Position numbers and translations under genes: made by a program. The notes beneath the pieces are model-generated. The model had not been told where the DNA came from. It did no database searches and saw only the letters and a list, made by a program, of their open reading frames with translations. 64,000 bases of DNA, taken from contig CM043942.1 of the NCBI GenBank assembly GCA_014529385.2, positions 6,633,001-6,697,000 on the forward strand. The letters run 5' to 3'. This document shows positions 11,630 through 23,013 of the stretch, piece after piece (the stretch's first letter is position 1; the number at the start of each line of letters is the position of its first letter). The stretch comes from Adiantum capillus-veneris. Taxonomy: Eukaryota; Streptophyta; Polypodiopsida; Polypodiales; Pteridaceae.

Positions 11630-13234
11630 GACGTGCTTTCTGATCGATGAGGTAGTGTGTACGAGATTTTAGGCATTTTGTTCATAGATTACACATTCTT
11701 CAAATATGAACTATGAGGCACACACAGTGCTCATGTATGATTGTGTGATTTGAGCACAACTTATTGCGGCTATGCTATGTATTCATTTGAGGATACATTG
11801 TGAGCTTGGTACAACTCGTACGTATCATATTCATAGGTTTATAGGTGTTTTTGGACATGTATAGGTCCATTAAGCCACTCATTCAGATTCACTGACTTGG
11901 ATCTACTTATTATTGGTCTTAGAATCTTTTGGTTTTGTGATTCTTTGATAGCACTAACTCTTAAAGAGATTTATGTGTTAACTTCACTTTTGGGAACTTG
12001 TAATCAATTGTTTCTCTAAAATATGGCATCTTTCTAACTTTGGCTAGATTGGTTTGTCTTTTTTGGTTCTAAGACTTTGAGATGGTCAACCTAAGTTTTA
12101 GATCATCAATTTGCAATATTGTGGCTTTTTTAATGCTTTGGTTTCCCTTAGTTGTTTTTGGTCGACATAGTTTCTCTATTAGCTCTCCTAAGTTGTTGAC
12201 TTTGGGAATACTCTCTCCATTTGAGTAGTTTTGGTCCCACTATCTTAAGAGCTCAACTATGGTATGGTTGTAGTTACAAAACCAAGCTTCTCAAATCACT
12301 ATGAAGTTTTTCAGACAAGATTTGGTTTGCTTATGGATGGTTTGACAAGTATGAACTCTTTGATATAGTAAAAGGTTACTTTAAAAAGTAGTTTTTAAAG
12401 ATCATCTTGTTCCTACTCTGACAATGTAATTTTGGCAGGGTTACTTTAACTCAAATAAAATGAGAATTACTTGAGATTTGCTAATACTTTTATTTTAAGT
12501 GCTATTTACAACAATAGCTAGTCTAATAAGTTTTAATTTTGACATGGATAACAAGTGATAGGTTCTTTGACACCTGCCATACGTAGCCAAGTATAACAAA
12601 ATTTGTTGTCTTGACTATATGGATGCAGGTGAGAATTCTATCTTTGATTAAAAAGGTTTAGCATTGCTATAGTTTGACCCTAAAGATCCTTGCTGACTCA
12701 ACTTGGATGACTTCGATAGCTCTATTACTTTTTTATAGGATCATTGGAATGATGCCTCCTTCTTATTATATTGTACAAAAATGAATCTAAGACTAAGTAA
12801 TTTTTGGACAAATTATTGTCCAATTATCTAAATCTAGTTGTCTTTTGAACATTATGTTCTTTTGTGTATATGTATTAGGTTTAATACAAAAACACACGCA
12901 CATCCCCCCCCCCTCCCGCCCATAGACACACGCTTCGACGGTTTTCTCGGACCCGGCATCTCGACCTCCATTTAGCTAGAGAAAGATTGAACAAGGTCAA
13001 CACAAGCTCTCCTCTAGCCCATATCTAGAGTGGCTCAGCTCCACAGTGTCTCCTCGGCGACCCCTCCACGTGCCTTGATTTGGCAATTCTACTTCGATAG
13101 TTCCCACTTTCCGGATGTAGCCACACACACCAACACATACATCTTTGATGGACCATTTCAAAGCAACCACAAGCAAACACAACTTTTTGATGGCGTTTGT
13201 GCTTTTTATTCTTGATCAATGTTGGTGCATATAA
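11630..13234. other. Intergenic DNA, nothing recognised
   Basis: No open frame with a recognisable motif, no LTR termini and no clear repeat except a C-rich run near 12905-12918. Confidence 0.5.
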
Positions 13235-13390
13235 AATTGGTCGATGCTATAAGGAGTACAATGCAAGGTTATGTGCACAGGGGCATGCCAAAGAGGTAAG
13301 GAGGATCTAAAGGTGAAGGGCAGTGGACATGTATTCTTTATGTGTTTTTTTGAACCAAAGTGATCTACTATGGTGTCTATCAAGGGTGTC
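13235..13390. repeat. Dispersed repeat shared with 27810-27955
   Basis: The block TAAGGAGGATCTAAAGGT, then AAGGGCAGTGGACATGTAT and CTTTATGTG, also occurs at 27863-27952 in the same orientation; weaker similarity extends upstream. Both copies keep a similar minus-strand open frame (KKHIKxTCPLPxTFRSS), but I recognise no protein. Probably an unidentified mobile element fragment. Confidence 0.65.
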
Positions 13391-14539
13391 TAGTTGAAGA
13401 GTGGAAAGTGCAGAAATGGAAATTCCATCGGTGGCCCTCAATGTGTTCCCCAAGCCCAAAAGAGGGCTCCTCAATCAGAGCTATGAAATGCAAGTTATGG
13501 CAGTTTAAAGTTTAAAGTGGTTTGCGGATCCCCGTCGGATGGGTCGATTGTAGATAGTTGGTCAAGGTGGATATCAATGCATGGGCTTGATGTGCTTGAC
13601 TTATGATGTATGTCGGTCTTTTCGGATCGGCAATTGGGTTCAAATGGCCAAGTTATGAGCAATTAAATTTTCATCAAGGGCATGTTATGTACCATTTGAC
13701 TACCTCAGTATGCATCCCATCATGTGCTTTATTGATCTCATTAGAGTTTGCATGGGTACTATGCATCATAAGAGGCCTACCAGAGTTGATGGCATGTCAA
13801 TCGAAGCCATGGATACAAAGATACGGCCATTTAAAGGTGGTAGACAACTGCTACAGAGTGGTAGCATATGATTTTTTGCTGATTTGCGGGTCATCTTTTG
13901 AGGAAACATGAAATCTTGAAGAGGGAGCCAATGGTGCAAGCTAAAGTCAGTGCTTGGGGCTTATGGTGGAATTTCACAGGGGCTTCAATGGGTGAGCAGG
14001 AAATGGTGGAGGATCAATGGTGCTTGGGGATTATGGTGGAATTTCACAGGGGCTTCAATGGGTGAGCAGGAAATGGTGGAGGATCAAAGTGGATACTAGG
14101 GAGGGAATTTTTTGAAGTTTGGTGACGGGTTTTGAGAAACAAAAAAGGTTCAAATTAAAGGAGGTGGCTCCCTTGGAGCCACCATGTGGTGCAGGCAATG
14201 AACCCGTAGATGAAGGCATGGCTTAGTAGCACGGGGTACTTAAAGTGGAGGGAGACCCTCATTTGACTAACACAAGGAGGAAGAGTGGGAGGCTATGGAG
14301 CTCCCCCTTCTCCCTCGTAGGCCTCTACATGGGCAATGAGCTATGGCACTATTGCACGCTTGTGGCATTGATTGTTGGTCATGAGAAATTTGGTGGTAGT
14401 TATGGTCGCATGGGACTGCGATAGTAGTTGATATGGCACCCTAAGGCATTGTTCGCACTCGGGGGGTCCTTGAGTCCCTCCCCTTTTAATTGAGGACATA
14501 GAAGCTTGTATACTTGGGGGCATTGGAGCTTGACATTAT
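13391..14539. other. Non-coding DNA upstream of the second gypsy LTR
   Basis: No gene seen. The text resembles LTR-type sequence in style but no termini were found. It contains a 70-bp tandem duplication. Confidence 0.4.
13951..14087 (+). repeat. 70-bp tandem duplication
   Basis: 13951-14020 is repeated at 14021-14087 with almost no differences; both start TGCTTGGGG and contain TTTCACAGGGGCTTCAATGG. The near identity points to a recent event. Confidence 0.9.
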
Positions 14540-15165
14540 TGTGGGGGTCCTTTCCCTGCGGAGTAGCGTGCAAGGTGAGTCAAGAAAGCAGTGGTTTTCA
14601 TGCAAGTGTGCTAAAGATAGAGTCCAATAAAAAGAGAAAGATACCAAAAAAAGACTACTCACCGAATAAAGGGGCCTTTTTTGGTTGTTTTTGATAGAGT
14701 TTTGCAATAAGAGATTTCAGAATTCAGAAGAAGAGGGTTGTCTAGATGGCTGCAAAGCAATTAGAGAAGTGCAATATACTCCAACTTTTGGAGAATCAAA
14801 CTTGCACTTCCGCCCTTTTGTTTTCAATTCTCAGTCCCCCTTTTGCTCTCTATTGTTTTCTCTTTCTCTGGTTGGTGTTGGTGTGTGTGTTGCCCCCAGG
14901 CCATTATTTTGTGTGGTGCACACACACACACACACAGAATAGTCTTGTGCGGTGGTGGTGTGTGTAATTGAAGTGGTGTGGGTGTTGTGTGAGTTCGGAT
15001 TCTTTGAAGTGTGTGCACGCTGGTTGGTAAGTAGTGCAAAGGGTGTGTTGTGAAAATTTGGTCATGTTGGAGGTGTTATTGAGTGGATTGGGGTGTTGTG
15101 ATCATCCTATGATATAGAGAGGCAATCTGTGAGTGTTTTTGGGTGTGTTTGCATTCTCCCTTTCC
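14540..15165 (+). repeat. Gypsy-family LTR, copy 2 (5' LTR)
   Basis: Starts TGTGGGGGTCCTTTCC and ends CCCTTTCCA, giving TG..CA termini. Related throughout to 10890-11629. It is followed by a short leader and then a gag-like ORF, so it acts as the 5' LTR of a second copy of this family. The retained short GT and CA runs mark where the other copy's microsatellites expanded. Confidence 0.75.
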
Positions 15166-15236
15166 ATTATCTGGTGTCCCCAGTGAGGAGCACATTAATT
15201 TCTTCTTGGTTCAAGAAAAAGAAAGTTTTGAAGATG

Positions 15237-16436
15237 CTGGATGAACAAATTTTGAAGAGTAGATGTTGTTGAAAAGATGTGATTGAGATTTCAATTTTCA
15301 CTGGGATTGAAGATGCAAAAACATGGTTCGTGGTAAAGCAAAAGAGGTGGTTGAGATTTCAATTTTTCCTGGGATTGAAGATGCAAAAACATGGTTTTTT
15401 TGCTCTTGGTTCGTGTAAAGCAAAGATATGGTACAATGGGTTGCATGATGAAGAGAAGGCTGATTGGGAAAGTTTGGAAGCGGCTTTTTCGTGCAAATTT
15501 GTGGCGGATACAAAGTTGGATGAGATAAACAAAAGCCTAGAGAGTCTAACGCAAATCTTGGATGGCAACTTTCAAGAGTTTGAGAGGGAGTTCAAAGCCC
15601 TTTGGAGGCAGCTTATCAAGGTAACTGGTGCAAAAAATGCAATTTTTTTGAAGCCAGTAAGTTTATGGATTGCTTGCATGAGGATGTTTGTGATAAAGTG
15701 GAAGTAGATGGACCTTTGTGCGGAAGCGGATATTTTTGCAAGAGGTAGGACCAACAAGCTTTTGAAGAAGCGTCAAATGAAGTAGGGATTGTCAAATCCG
15801 ATGGTCCCTACGCTAGTTGATGTGGTAGAAGGAAAGATGAAGCCAATGAAAGAGCGTCTACCTATGCAAGACGAGCTGAGGGATCTTTGGTTGTAGAGGG
15901 ATGGATTTTTTTCTATGTCCAAGATGTCGATTAAAGAGGTTCTAGCTATTTAAGAGGTGCCAAAGATTCCAAATGAGATGGATGAGATGCGATCGAGTTT
16001 AGGTATGGCCAATCAGGTTCCATTGGTTTGTGCTTGAGATCAGAAGGTGAGGTTTGCAGATGAGATTGAAGCGGTGGAGATAGACCAAATTTCGGATCTT
16101 GAGACAGAAGAGGAGGTGGAAATAGGCTATTGAAATTCCCTAGATGCAGATACAACCTGGGAAATGGATTCTTCCCATTTTAGGTACAAGGAGTATGATC
16201 TCTTGCATGTGGATAAAGATGTGATAGATATGTGTGAAGAGCAAGAGGCTATGCAAGAGGTTATGCTAGATGAAGACCATGTAGAGGCATCTAGGCCTAG
16301 AAACAAGGACATGAAGGTAAAAGTGGTATGTGGTACAATGTTTATGGCTATGCTTGTGAAAATGGTGGTGGAATGTGCTCAGTGGTGCAATAGGTTCGGA
16401 GATTTTCTAGAAGAGATGAAGGAGCTTTGGTTATAA
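15237..16436 (+). pseudogene. Ty3/gypsy gag relic
   Basis: The capsid part reads FTGIEDAKTWF, then KAKIWYNGLHDEEKADWESL, then LDEINKSLESLTQ and FQEFEREFKALWRQL. This is the layout of a plant gypsy capsid: DAKTW block, aromatic GL block, then the hydrophobic helices. The frame breaks several times after about 15707. A charged segment at 16164-16436 may be the gag C-terminal part. A 68-bp tandem duplication (15283 and 15351) repeats the EISIFTGIEDAKTWF region. It follows the LTR at 14540 and is interrupted at 16750 by copia A, so no protease or RT of this copy is seen. Confidence 0.7.
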
Positions 16437-16749
16437 AGGAAGGCCAAGTGGATGGCTACTCTATCTGACCCACTTTTTATGGAAGGGCTTACTGATGCTG
16501 GGATTGAGTGTGCTACAGGTACAAAGGGAAGCATAAAGTTGATGATGGAGGAGTTGCCAATGCAGTAGGTGGGTTCTATGGTGCATGGAGAAGAATCCCA
16601 AGTGGTGGCCTCATCCAAGATTTCTAAAGAGGTATGTGATTCATAGTTGAAGGGTATGCTTGTGAGTGTAGTTGTGCAGTGGAGATCTCCACTTTACATG
16701 GCTGGAAGGGAGGGTCAGCTATGTATATGAAGCACGATGATGGCATAGT
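16437..16749 (+). other. Remainder of the gypsy internal region before copia A
   Basis: Degenerate continuation of the gypsy internal sequence with no clear motif. Its last five bases, ATAGT, are the target-site duplication of copia A and reappear at 27434-27438. Confidence 0.5.
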
Positions 16750-17028
16750 TGTAGACATGTAGTAGTGTTAGTGTGTATACGCGCTTCACCAGGGGCACTT
16801 TTCTCCCACTGGGTTTTTCCCCTTGGACATCTGGTGTGAAAGGACACCTTATCTCTTAGGGTTTCATATAAGCTTTGTAGCTCTGAGTTTGTAGATACAC
16901 TATTATTCTAATACAGAGAGAGAGACTACAGAGATCTCGTACACAAGCTCTGTGTCTTCTCCTTCTCCATCTTCTTCCTACTCTGAGTTGTTGTCTTCCT
17001 TCTGTTTCCTGTTTCATCATCTTCAACA
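16750..17028 (+). repeat. Copia A 5' LTR
   Basis: Begins TGTAGACATGTAG and ends CTTCAACA (TG..CA). 279 bp, paired with 27170-27433; it has 15 extra bases in a GA-rich patch. Confidence 0.95.
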
Positions 17029-17030
17029 AT

Positions 17031-17042
17031 TGGTATCAAAGC
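17031..17042 (+). promoter_or_regulatory. Copia A primer-binding site
   Basis: TGGTATCAAAGC lies two bases after the LTR. It differs by one base from TGGTATCAGAGC, the usual plant copia site complementary to initiator Met-tRNA. Confidence 0.9.
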
Positions 17043-17427
17043 GAGGTGATTTCCAGAGCCTCTACTTGCGTTTTCGCGTCAGCGCGCGCAATCGCAGTTT
17101 TCAGGCAGTTTTCGGAAAATTTGCTCGTGGGAGCATCCTCGACGTTCCGGGAGTATTTTGACCAAGCGACCTGGGGTTATACCCCCCTTTCGAAGCCGTT
17201 CGAGCCCTCAGAATTTTGTTCTGAGCAGCGTAGCAGAAGTTACTTTTCGGAGGCGTTTAGATCAAGAGGGTGTGCTTTTTGACAGATTTTCTTCAGGTAA
17301 ACAGTTCTTTTGGGAAGCAGCTTGTCTTAGCTTTGTGCTGAGATTTTGTGTAGAGTTTTTCTTGGATTGGAGAGGAGATTTGTGAATCTCTTGGAGGTTC
17401 ATTTGCTCTCTTGTGTGCATCTACAGT

Positions 17428-17500
17428 ATGGCTCAATCCACGGAGAAAGAGATTTTTGGTGCGTTTACATCCGAAGACAAATTGGATGGTACCAACTATT
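17428..17500 (+). pseudogene. Copia A gag, N-terminal fragment
   Basis: The ATG at 17428 opens a 24-codon frame (MAQSTEKEIFGAF..) ending in LDGTNY. It is cut by copia B after the first base of the next codon. Skipping copia B and one copy of the CTATT duplication, the frame runs on at 23014 with SLWSFMAKN, giving the usual copia gag start of an LDGTNY block followed by W. This shows that copia B landed in an open gag frame. Confidence 0.9.
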
Positions 17501-18223
17501 TGTTAGGAAAATAAGACGTAGCTAAATAGATTTTTGAGTAGATTACTTAATGAAGAGAGATAGATTTCACACACAAGAGATTATAGAGTAGAGAGAGAGA
17601 CAGTACACACGATATACGTGGTTCACCCAATGTGGCTTTAGCACTTCAAAAGAAGAAGTAGTTTACAAAGGGATTAAACCCTTGATAGAGCTCCTGCCTT
17701 GCTTCACTCTCACCACCTCACACTCACCTTGTTGCATCAACTTCACACTATATAATGTGTGTAGTAATGGCCTCCTTTTATAGGCCAAAAGGACTGCCCT
17801 CTCTTATGAGAGGCAGCCATGTGTAGCCACCCTTGTGCGAATAAGTCCAAATCGGACCTTCCAATCCGCCCATGTGTGGCTGCCCTTGAGAAGACAAGTC
17901 CGCTTTTGAATTCGGCCACCGGCCAATGACTTCCGACCATCGGCCACCAACCATTGACTTCCGACCACCGGCCAACTGACCGGTTGTTTTCCGACCACTT
18001 TCCGGCCGCCGTCCGGCCATAATATTCCGGCGAAAAAAAAAGTCTCGGGGGCCTCCGCCCTCGAGGCCTCTAAAATTGCCCCTGATTCTTGTCCGTGAAA
18101 ATTTTGGTTTCCGGTGAGTGATTTTCCTTCACGCACGATGGCTTCTCCTCATAATGGGGGCCTTACAAATGTGCGCTTTTACCACAGAAAATTACAAGGG
18201 TAAATCAGGCTCCATACTTAACA
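17501..18223 (-). repeat. Copia B 3' LTR
   Basis: 723 bp. The GC-rich centre (17880-18060) holds imperfect GGCCACC/GACTTCCGACCA repeats, and the minus-strand frames over it are repeat translations. It lacks the block GCTACGTCCACGGGAAAGCA found in the other LTR. Confidence 0.95.
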
Positions 18224-18238
18224 ATCTCCCACTTGGAG
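18224..18238 (-). promoter_or_regulatory. Copia B polypurine tract
   Basis: On the minus strand the sequence CTCCAAGTGGGAGAT directly precedes the LTR start TGTTAAG. This matches the usual copia plus-strand primer of the AAGTGGGAG type. Confidence 0.85.
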
Positions 18239-18283
18239 ACTGATCTCCAAACCAAACCTGTGACTCCTTTCCATTCTGGCTTC

Positions 18284-21200
18284 TTATCCTTGAATGCCGA
18301 TTGAAGATGAGCAAAAGCTCAACTTCTCCTTGTTGACCACCTTTGTAAACATGTCTGCAGGATTTTCACTTGTATGCACCTTTCCTAGCTTTAGTTGTCT
18401 CTCTTCCAAAAGAGTGCGTATGAAGTGATATCTCACCTCAATGTGCTTTGTCCTTGAATGAAAGGCTGAGTTCTTCGCAAGATGGATAGCGCTTTGGCTA
18501 TCACTGTACAAGACACAATTGTCTTGTTTGAATCCAAGCTCTTCTAAAAATCTGTGAAGCCACAGAATTTCTTTGCTTGCTTCCGTCATTGCTACATACT
18601 CTGCTTCCGTGGTACAAAGTGAAACCACTTTCTGCAGCTTTGAAGCCTAGCTTATTGCTGTGCCTCCAACCGTGAACACATAGCCAGTAGTGCTCCTTCG
18701 AGTATCTTTGTCACCTGCCATATCTGCATCAGCATATGCTTCTAGAAAAATATCAGTTCCTCCAAAATACAAAGCATTTGTTGTTGTCCCTTTTAGATAC
18801 CTAAGTATCCACTTCACAGCTTGCCAATGCTCTTTACCTGGGTTGTCCATGAACCTACTCACAACTCCCACTGCATGTGCAATGTCTGGCCTTGTCCAGA
18901 CCATAGCATACATTAGAGAACCTACCATTGCAGCACATGGAACTTTAGACATATAGCCTATCTCCTCTTGTGTCTTTGGACACATATCCTTCGTTACTTT
19001 AAAATGATCAGCCAAAGGTGTAGAAACTGGTTTTGCATTTTGCATTGCAAACTTTTCTAGTACCTTCTTGATGTAATCTTCTTGAGATAGCTTTATTGTC
19101 TTCTTCGTCCTATCCCTTGATATTTTCATACCAAGTATCCTCTTTTCAGCATCTAAATCTTTCATTGAAAAAGATTTAGACAGCTCCTCTTTTAGGTCTT
19201 TGATGTCCTCCATGTTAGCACTTGCAATCAACATGTCATCAATATATAACATTAGGATGATGAATTTCCCATCTCCCAAATTCTTCATGTAGACGCAATG
19301 ATCCGAGTTGCATCTTGTGAATCCATGATCCAAAATCCATCGATCAAACTTCAAGTACCATTTTCTTGATGCTTGTTTTAAACCATACAAGCTCTTCTTT
19401 AATCTGCAAACCATTTTCTCCTTACCTTTTACTTCATACCCCTTTGGTTGAAGCATGTAGATTTCCTCCTCTAAGTCACCGTGAGGGAATGCCGTATTTA
19501 CATCCATTTGCTCGAGATTTAAATCATGAGCAGCCACAAGGCTTAAGACAAGCCTAATTGAGTTCATTTTTACAACAGGAGAAAATGTTTCATTGAAGTC
19601 AATACCTTTCTTTTGAGAAAACCCTTTTACCACAAGCCTAGACTTGTACCTTTTCTTCCCACCTTCTTCTTCCTTCAGCTTGTACACCCATTTGTTTTGA
19701 AGTGCCCGCTTACCTTTAGGCAACTCAACCAACTCCCATGTTTGGTTGCGATGTAGTGAGTCCATCTCCACTTGCATGCTCTTCGTACATTCTTCTTTGG
19801 ATTCATGTTGCATAGCTTCTTCGTATGATTCCGGCTCTCCAGAATCTGATATCAAGAGATGGTTGAAGGAAGGAACAAACCTTTTTGGAGGTCTACTTGC
19901 TCTTGTAGATCTTCGGGGAATAGGTTGAGGCTCCTCATTTGGTTGACGTTGTTGCACATTGTCACCGTTTGCAGTCCTTGAGTCTTCACCGTCCTCAAGC
20001 TCCATGTACTCATCACCTGTTTCTTTTGTTTGTTTTCTTTCCAAGTAATCTTTGTACATATTTTGTTCGTTAAAAATTACATCCCTACTCCATAAGATTT
20101 TACCATCTTCAGGATTCCATAGGCGATACCCAAAGTCTCCTTCTCCGTAGCCAATGAAGAAACACTTTTTGGACTTTGCATCTAGCTTTGATCTTAGGCT
20201 TCTATCTATGTGCATGAAAGCCTCACACCCAAACACTTTGAGAAATGCATAATTCACCGGTTTACCTGTCCATGCCTCTTCTGGAACTCCCCCATCGAAT
20301 GCCGTTGAGGGTGACCGATTGATTAAGTACACAGACGTACATACAGCTTCCGCCCAAAGCTCAAGCGATAGGCCTGCATGTAGCCGCATGCTTCGTACTC
20401 GTTCCATGATTGTCCTGTTCATCCTTTCCGAAATCCCATTTGGTTGAGGTGTCCTTGGGGTTGTCCTTTGCCTCCAAATGCCATTGCTAGCACAAAAGCT
20501 TGGCTGCAATATTCGCCTCCATTGTCGGATCTGAGGCATTTAACCTTGGTACCTGTTTCATTCTCCACAAAGGCTTTCCACCTTTGAAATATGGAAAATA
20601 CATCAGATTTATTCTTCGTGACATAAACCCATGTTTTTCTAGTCGCATCGTCTATGAATGTTACATAGTACAATGAGCCACCAATTGATGGTGTACTTGC
20701 AGGACCCCAAACATCAGAATGAACCAACTCAAGTTTTTTATTTTTTCTTTCATTTCCTGATTTTTGAAATTTTACCCTCTTTTGTTTACCATAAACACAA
20801 TCTTCACAGAACTCTAAGTCCACTTCTTTCAAACCTGGTAGAAGCTTCTTTGTTTGAAGGATTTGCATTCCTTTGGCACTCATATGCCCAAGTCGGTAGT
20901 GCCACACCGCACTGTCAACTTCTGTAGTTGCTGCACAAGCTGAAGGATGCGTGCTAGCAGTAACAAGTAAAGTGTACCGACTTTTTTACCCTTGGCAACC
21001 ACCAAAGATCCCTTTGAGATCTTCCACCATTTGTTTCCGAATGGAATGTTGTGACCTTCATCGTCCAATTGTCCTATAGAGATCAAATTGCGAAGAGAAG
21101 GAACATGCCTAACATCTTTAAGCTTCCATTCATTTCTGTTAGCAGTTTTGACAGAAACTGTACCTTTGCCGACAATCTCACAAGCTTCATCATCTCCCAA

Positions 21201-22152
21201 GTATACATACCCAAAATTACCTTTGGTGTAGTCTCGGAAATGTTGCTTGTGTGGTGTAGCATGGAATGAAGCCCCGGAATCTACTATCCAGGAATTAGAC
21301 ACATTGTCTAATGAGAGAATTAGAGCATCTTGCTCTACTTTACCTGCCACATTGGCCTCCGATGTTGGCTTGTTGTCTTGAGACTCTGTCTCCTTCTTCT
21401 TCTTGGACCAGCAATCCTTCTTGACGTGGCCCTTCTTGCCGCAGTTCCAACATTCAAGAACTGACTTTGTGCGTGACTTGCTCCGCCTTGAGCGATCATG
21501 ACCCTTTTGGTTTTTGAACCTCTCCTTAGGCCTTCCTCTTGTTTCCACTGATAGTGCAGCACTTGATGATTCTCCTGTGCTTCTCCTTCGCATTTCCTTG
21601 CTTAGGAGAACACCCACAACATCATCAAACTTAAGAGTATTTGTACCAGAGATAGAATTACATTACAGCCATCACAAGGCTGTACCAACTATCCGGTAGA
21701 GATGATAGTATAAGGAGAGCTCACACTTCGTCATCGAAATTGATTTTCACCGATCGAAGTTGACTTATGTTTGTGTTAAAGGCATTTAGGTGTTCTGCAA
21801 CTGAACCATTCTCTGCCATCTTTAGATTGAACAAGCGCTTCATAAGAAATACCTTATTGTATGCCGATGGTTTCTCGTAGAAGTCGTCAAGTGACTTCAT
21901 CAAGTCCTCCGTGGTCTTCATCTCCGAAACATTGAAAGCCACCGTTGACGCCAAGCTTAACCGGATTGTTCCCAGTGCCTTTCGATCAAGGACAATCCAT
22001 GCTTCATCTGCCATCGTTGCGGGCTTCTTTGCAAGACCGCCTAGTGGCAGATAGAGGTCCTTCTGGTAGAGATAGTCTTCAATCTGCATCTTCCAATGTT
22101 GGTAGTTTTTGCCATTGAACTTCTCAATCTTGAGCTTCCCTTCCTCCGCCAT
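18284..22152 (-). pseudogene. Copia B gag-pol, broken
   Basis: Read from 22152 leftward. Gag begins MAEEGKLKIEKFNGKNYQHW and runs to about 21720, where an in-frame TGA interrupts it; a frameshift follows near 21650. The next part (to about 20975) has the zinc knuckle CWNCGKKGHVKKDC and protease WIVDSGASFHATP. After another frameshift, 20907-20500 carries the integrase zinc domain (WHYRLGHMS..CEDCVYGK) and the DDE blocks HSDVWGP and RSDNGGEY. A frameshift near 20500-20540 is followed by a long frame (to 18647) with the integrase end, RT (YIDDM at about 19231-19249) and the start of RNase H. An in-frame TAG at 18647-18649 precedes the RNase H end (TTEAEYVAM, DSQSAIHLAKN). Gene order and motifs are copia, Tork/Tnt1-like. 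It cannot make a full polyprotein. Confidence 0.9.
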
Positions 22153-22207
22153 AACTCCCACTCAATTCAAGGAATCCTTTCCTTGAGATAACTTAGCTAC
22201 GAGCAAA

Positions 22208-22223
22208 CCTTGCTCTGATACCA
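22208..22223 (-). promoter_or_regulatory. Copia B primer-binding site
   Basis: On the minus strand TGGTATCAGAGCAAGG follows the 5' LTR, a full match to the usual initiator Met-tRNA complementary site of plant copia elements. Confidence 0.95.
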
Positions 22224-22225
22224 GT

Positions 22226-23008
22226 TGTTAGGAAAATAAGACATAGCTAAATAGATTTTTGAGTAGATTACGTAATGGAGAGAGATAGATTTCACACACA
22301 AGAGATTATAGAATAGAGAGAGAGAGAGTACACACGATATACGTGGTTCACCCAATGTGGGCTACGTCCACGGGAAAGCAGCCACTCAATGGCTTTAGCA
22401 CTTCAAAAGAAGAAGTAGTTTACAAAGGGATTAAACCCTTGATAGAGCTCCCGCCTTGCTTCACTCTCACCACCTCACACTCACCTTGTTGCATCAACTT
22501 CACACTATATAATGTGTGTAGAAATGGCCTCCTTTTATAGGCCAAAAGGACTGCCCTCTCTTATGAGAGGCAGCCATGTGTAGCCGCCCTTGTGCGAATA
22601 AGTCCAAATCGGACCCTCCAATCCGCCCATGTGTGGCCGCCCTTGAGAAGACAAGTCCGCTTTTGAATTTGGCCACCCGCCAATGACTTCCGACCATCGG
22701 CCACCAGCCATTGACTTCCGACCACCAGCCATCGGCCATTGACTACCGGCCACCGGCCGATTGACCAGTTGTTTTCCAACCACTTTCCGGCCGCCGTCCG
22801 GCCATAATATTCTGGCGAAAAAAAAAGTCTCGGGGGCCTCCGCCCCCGAGGCCTCTAAAGTTTCTCCTGATTCTTGTCCGTGAAAATTTTGGTTTCCGGT
22901 GAGTGATTTTCCTTCACGCACGATGGCTTCTCCTCATAATGGGGGCCTTACAAATGTGCGCTTTTACCACATAAAATTACAAGGGTAAATCAGGCTCCAT
23001 ACTTAACA
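22226..23008 (-). repeat. Copia B 5' LTR
   Basis: 783 bp, paired with 17501-18223 and longer through a 31-base block near 22360 and an extra GGCCAT/GACTACCGG repeat unit near 22725-22760. A TATA-like TTTTATAGGCC lies near 22532 on the plus strand. Confidence 0.95.
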
Positions 23009-23013
23009 CTATT

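Larger units (their letters stand above)
17501..23008 (-). mobile_element. Ty1/copia retrotransposon B, nested in copia A
   Basis: A complete-length copia element on the minus strand, with LTRs at 17501-18223 (its 3' LTR) and 22226-23008 (its 5' LTR). Both read TGTTAGGAAAATAAG..CATACTTAACA on the plus strand. The target-site duplication CTATT (17496-17500 and 23009-23013) is perfect. The primer site is next to the right LTR and a purine tract next to the left one, which fixes the orientation. The polyprotein (22152 down to 18284) is broken by frameshifts and stops. The LTRs differ by about 23 substitutions by eye plus length changes in a GGCCAC-rich repeat and a 31-base block absent from the left LTR. 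Confidence 0.95.

Noticed and set aside
13030-13219. Three overlapping frames of about 60 codons
   Set aside because: Short, on both strands, without motifs.
17804-22921. 110- and 128-codon minus frames starting MREGKSLTGNQNFHGQ in both copia B LTRs
   Set aside because: The sequences are the LTRs themselves; frames differ in length with the GGCCAC repeat and have no known motif.
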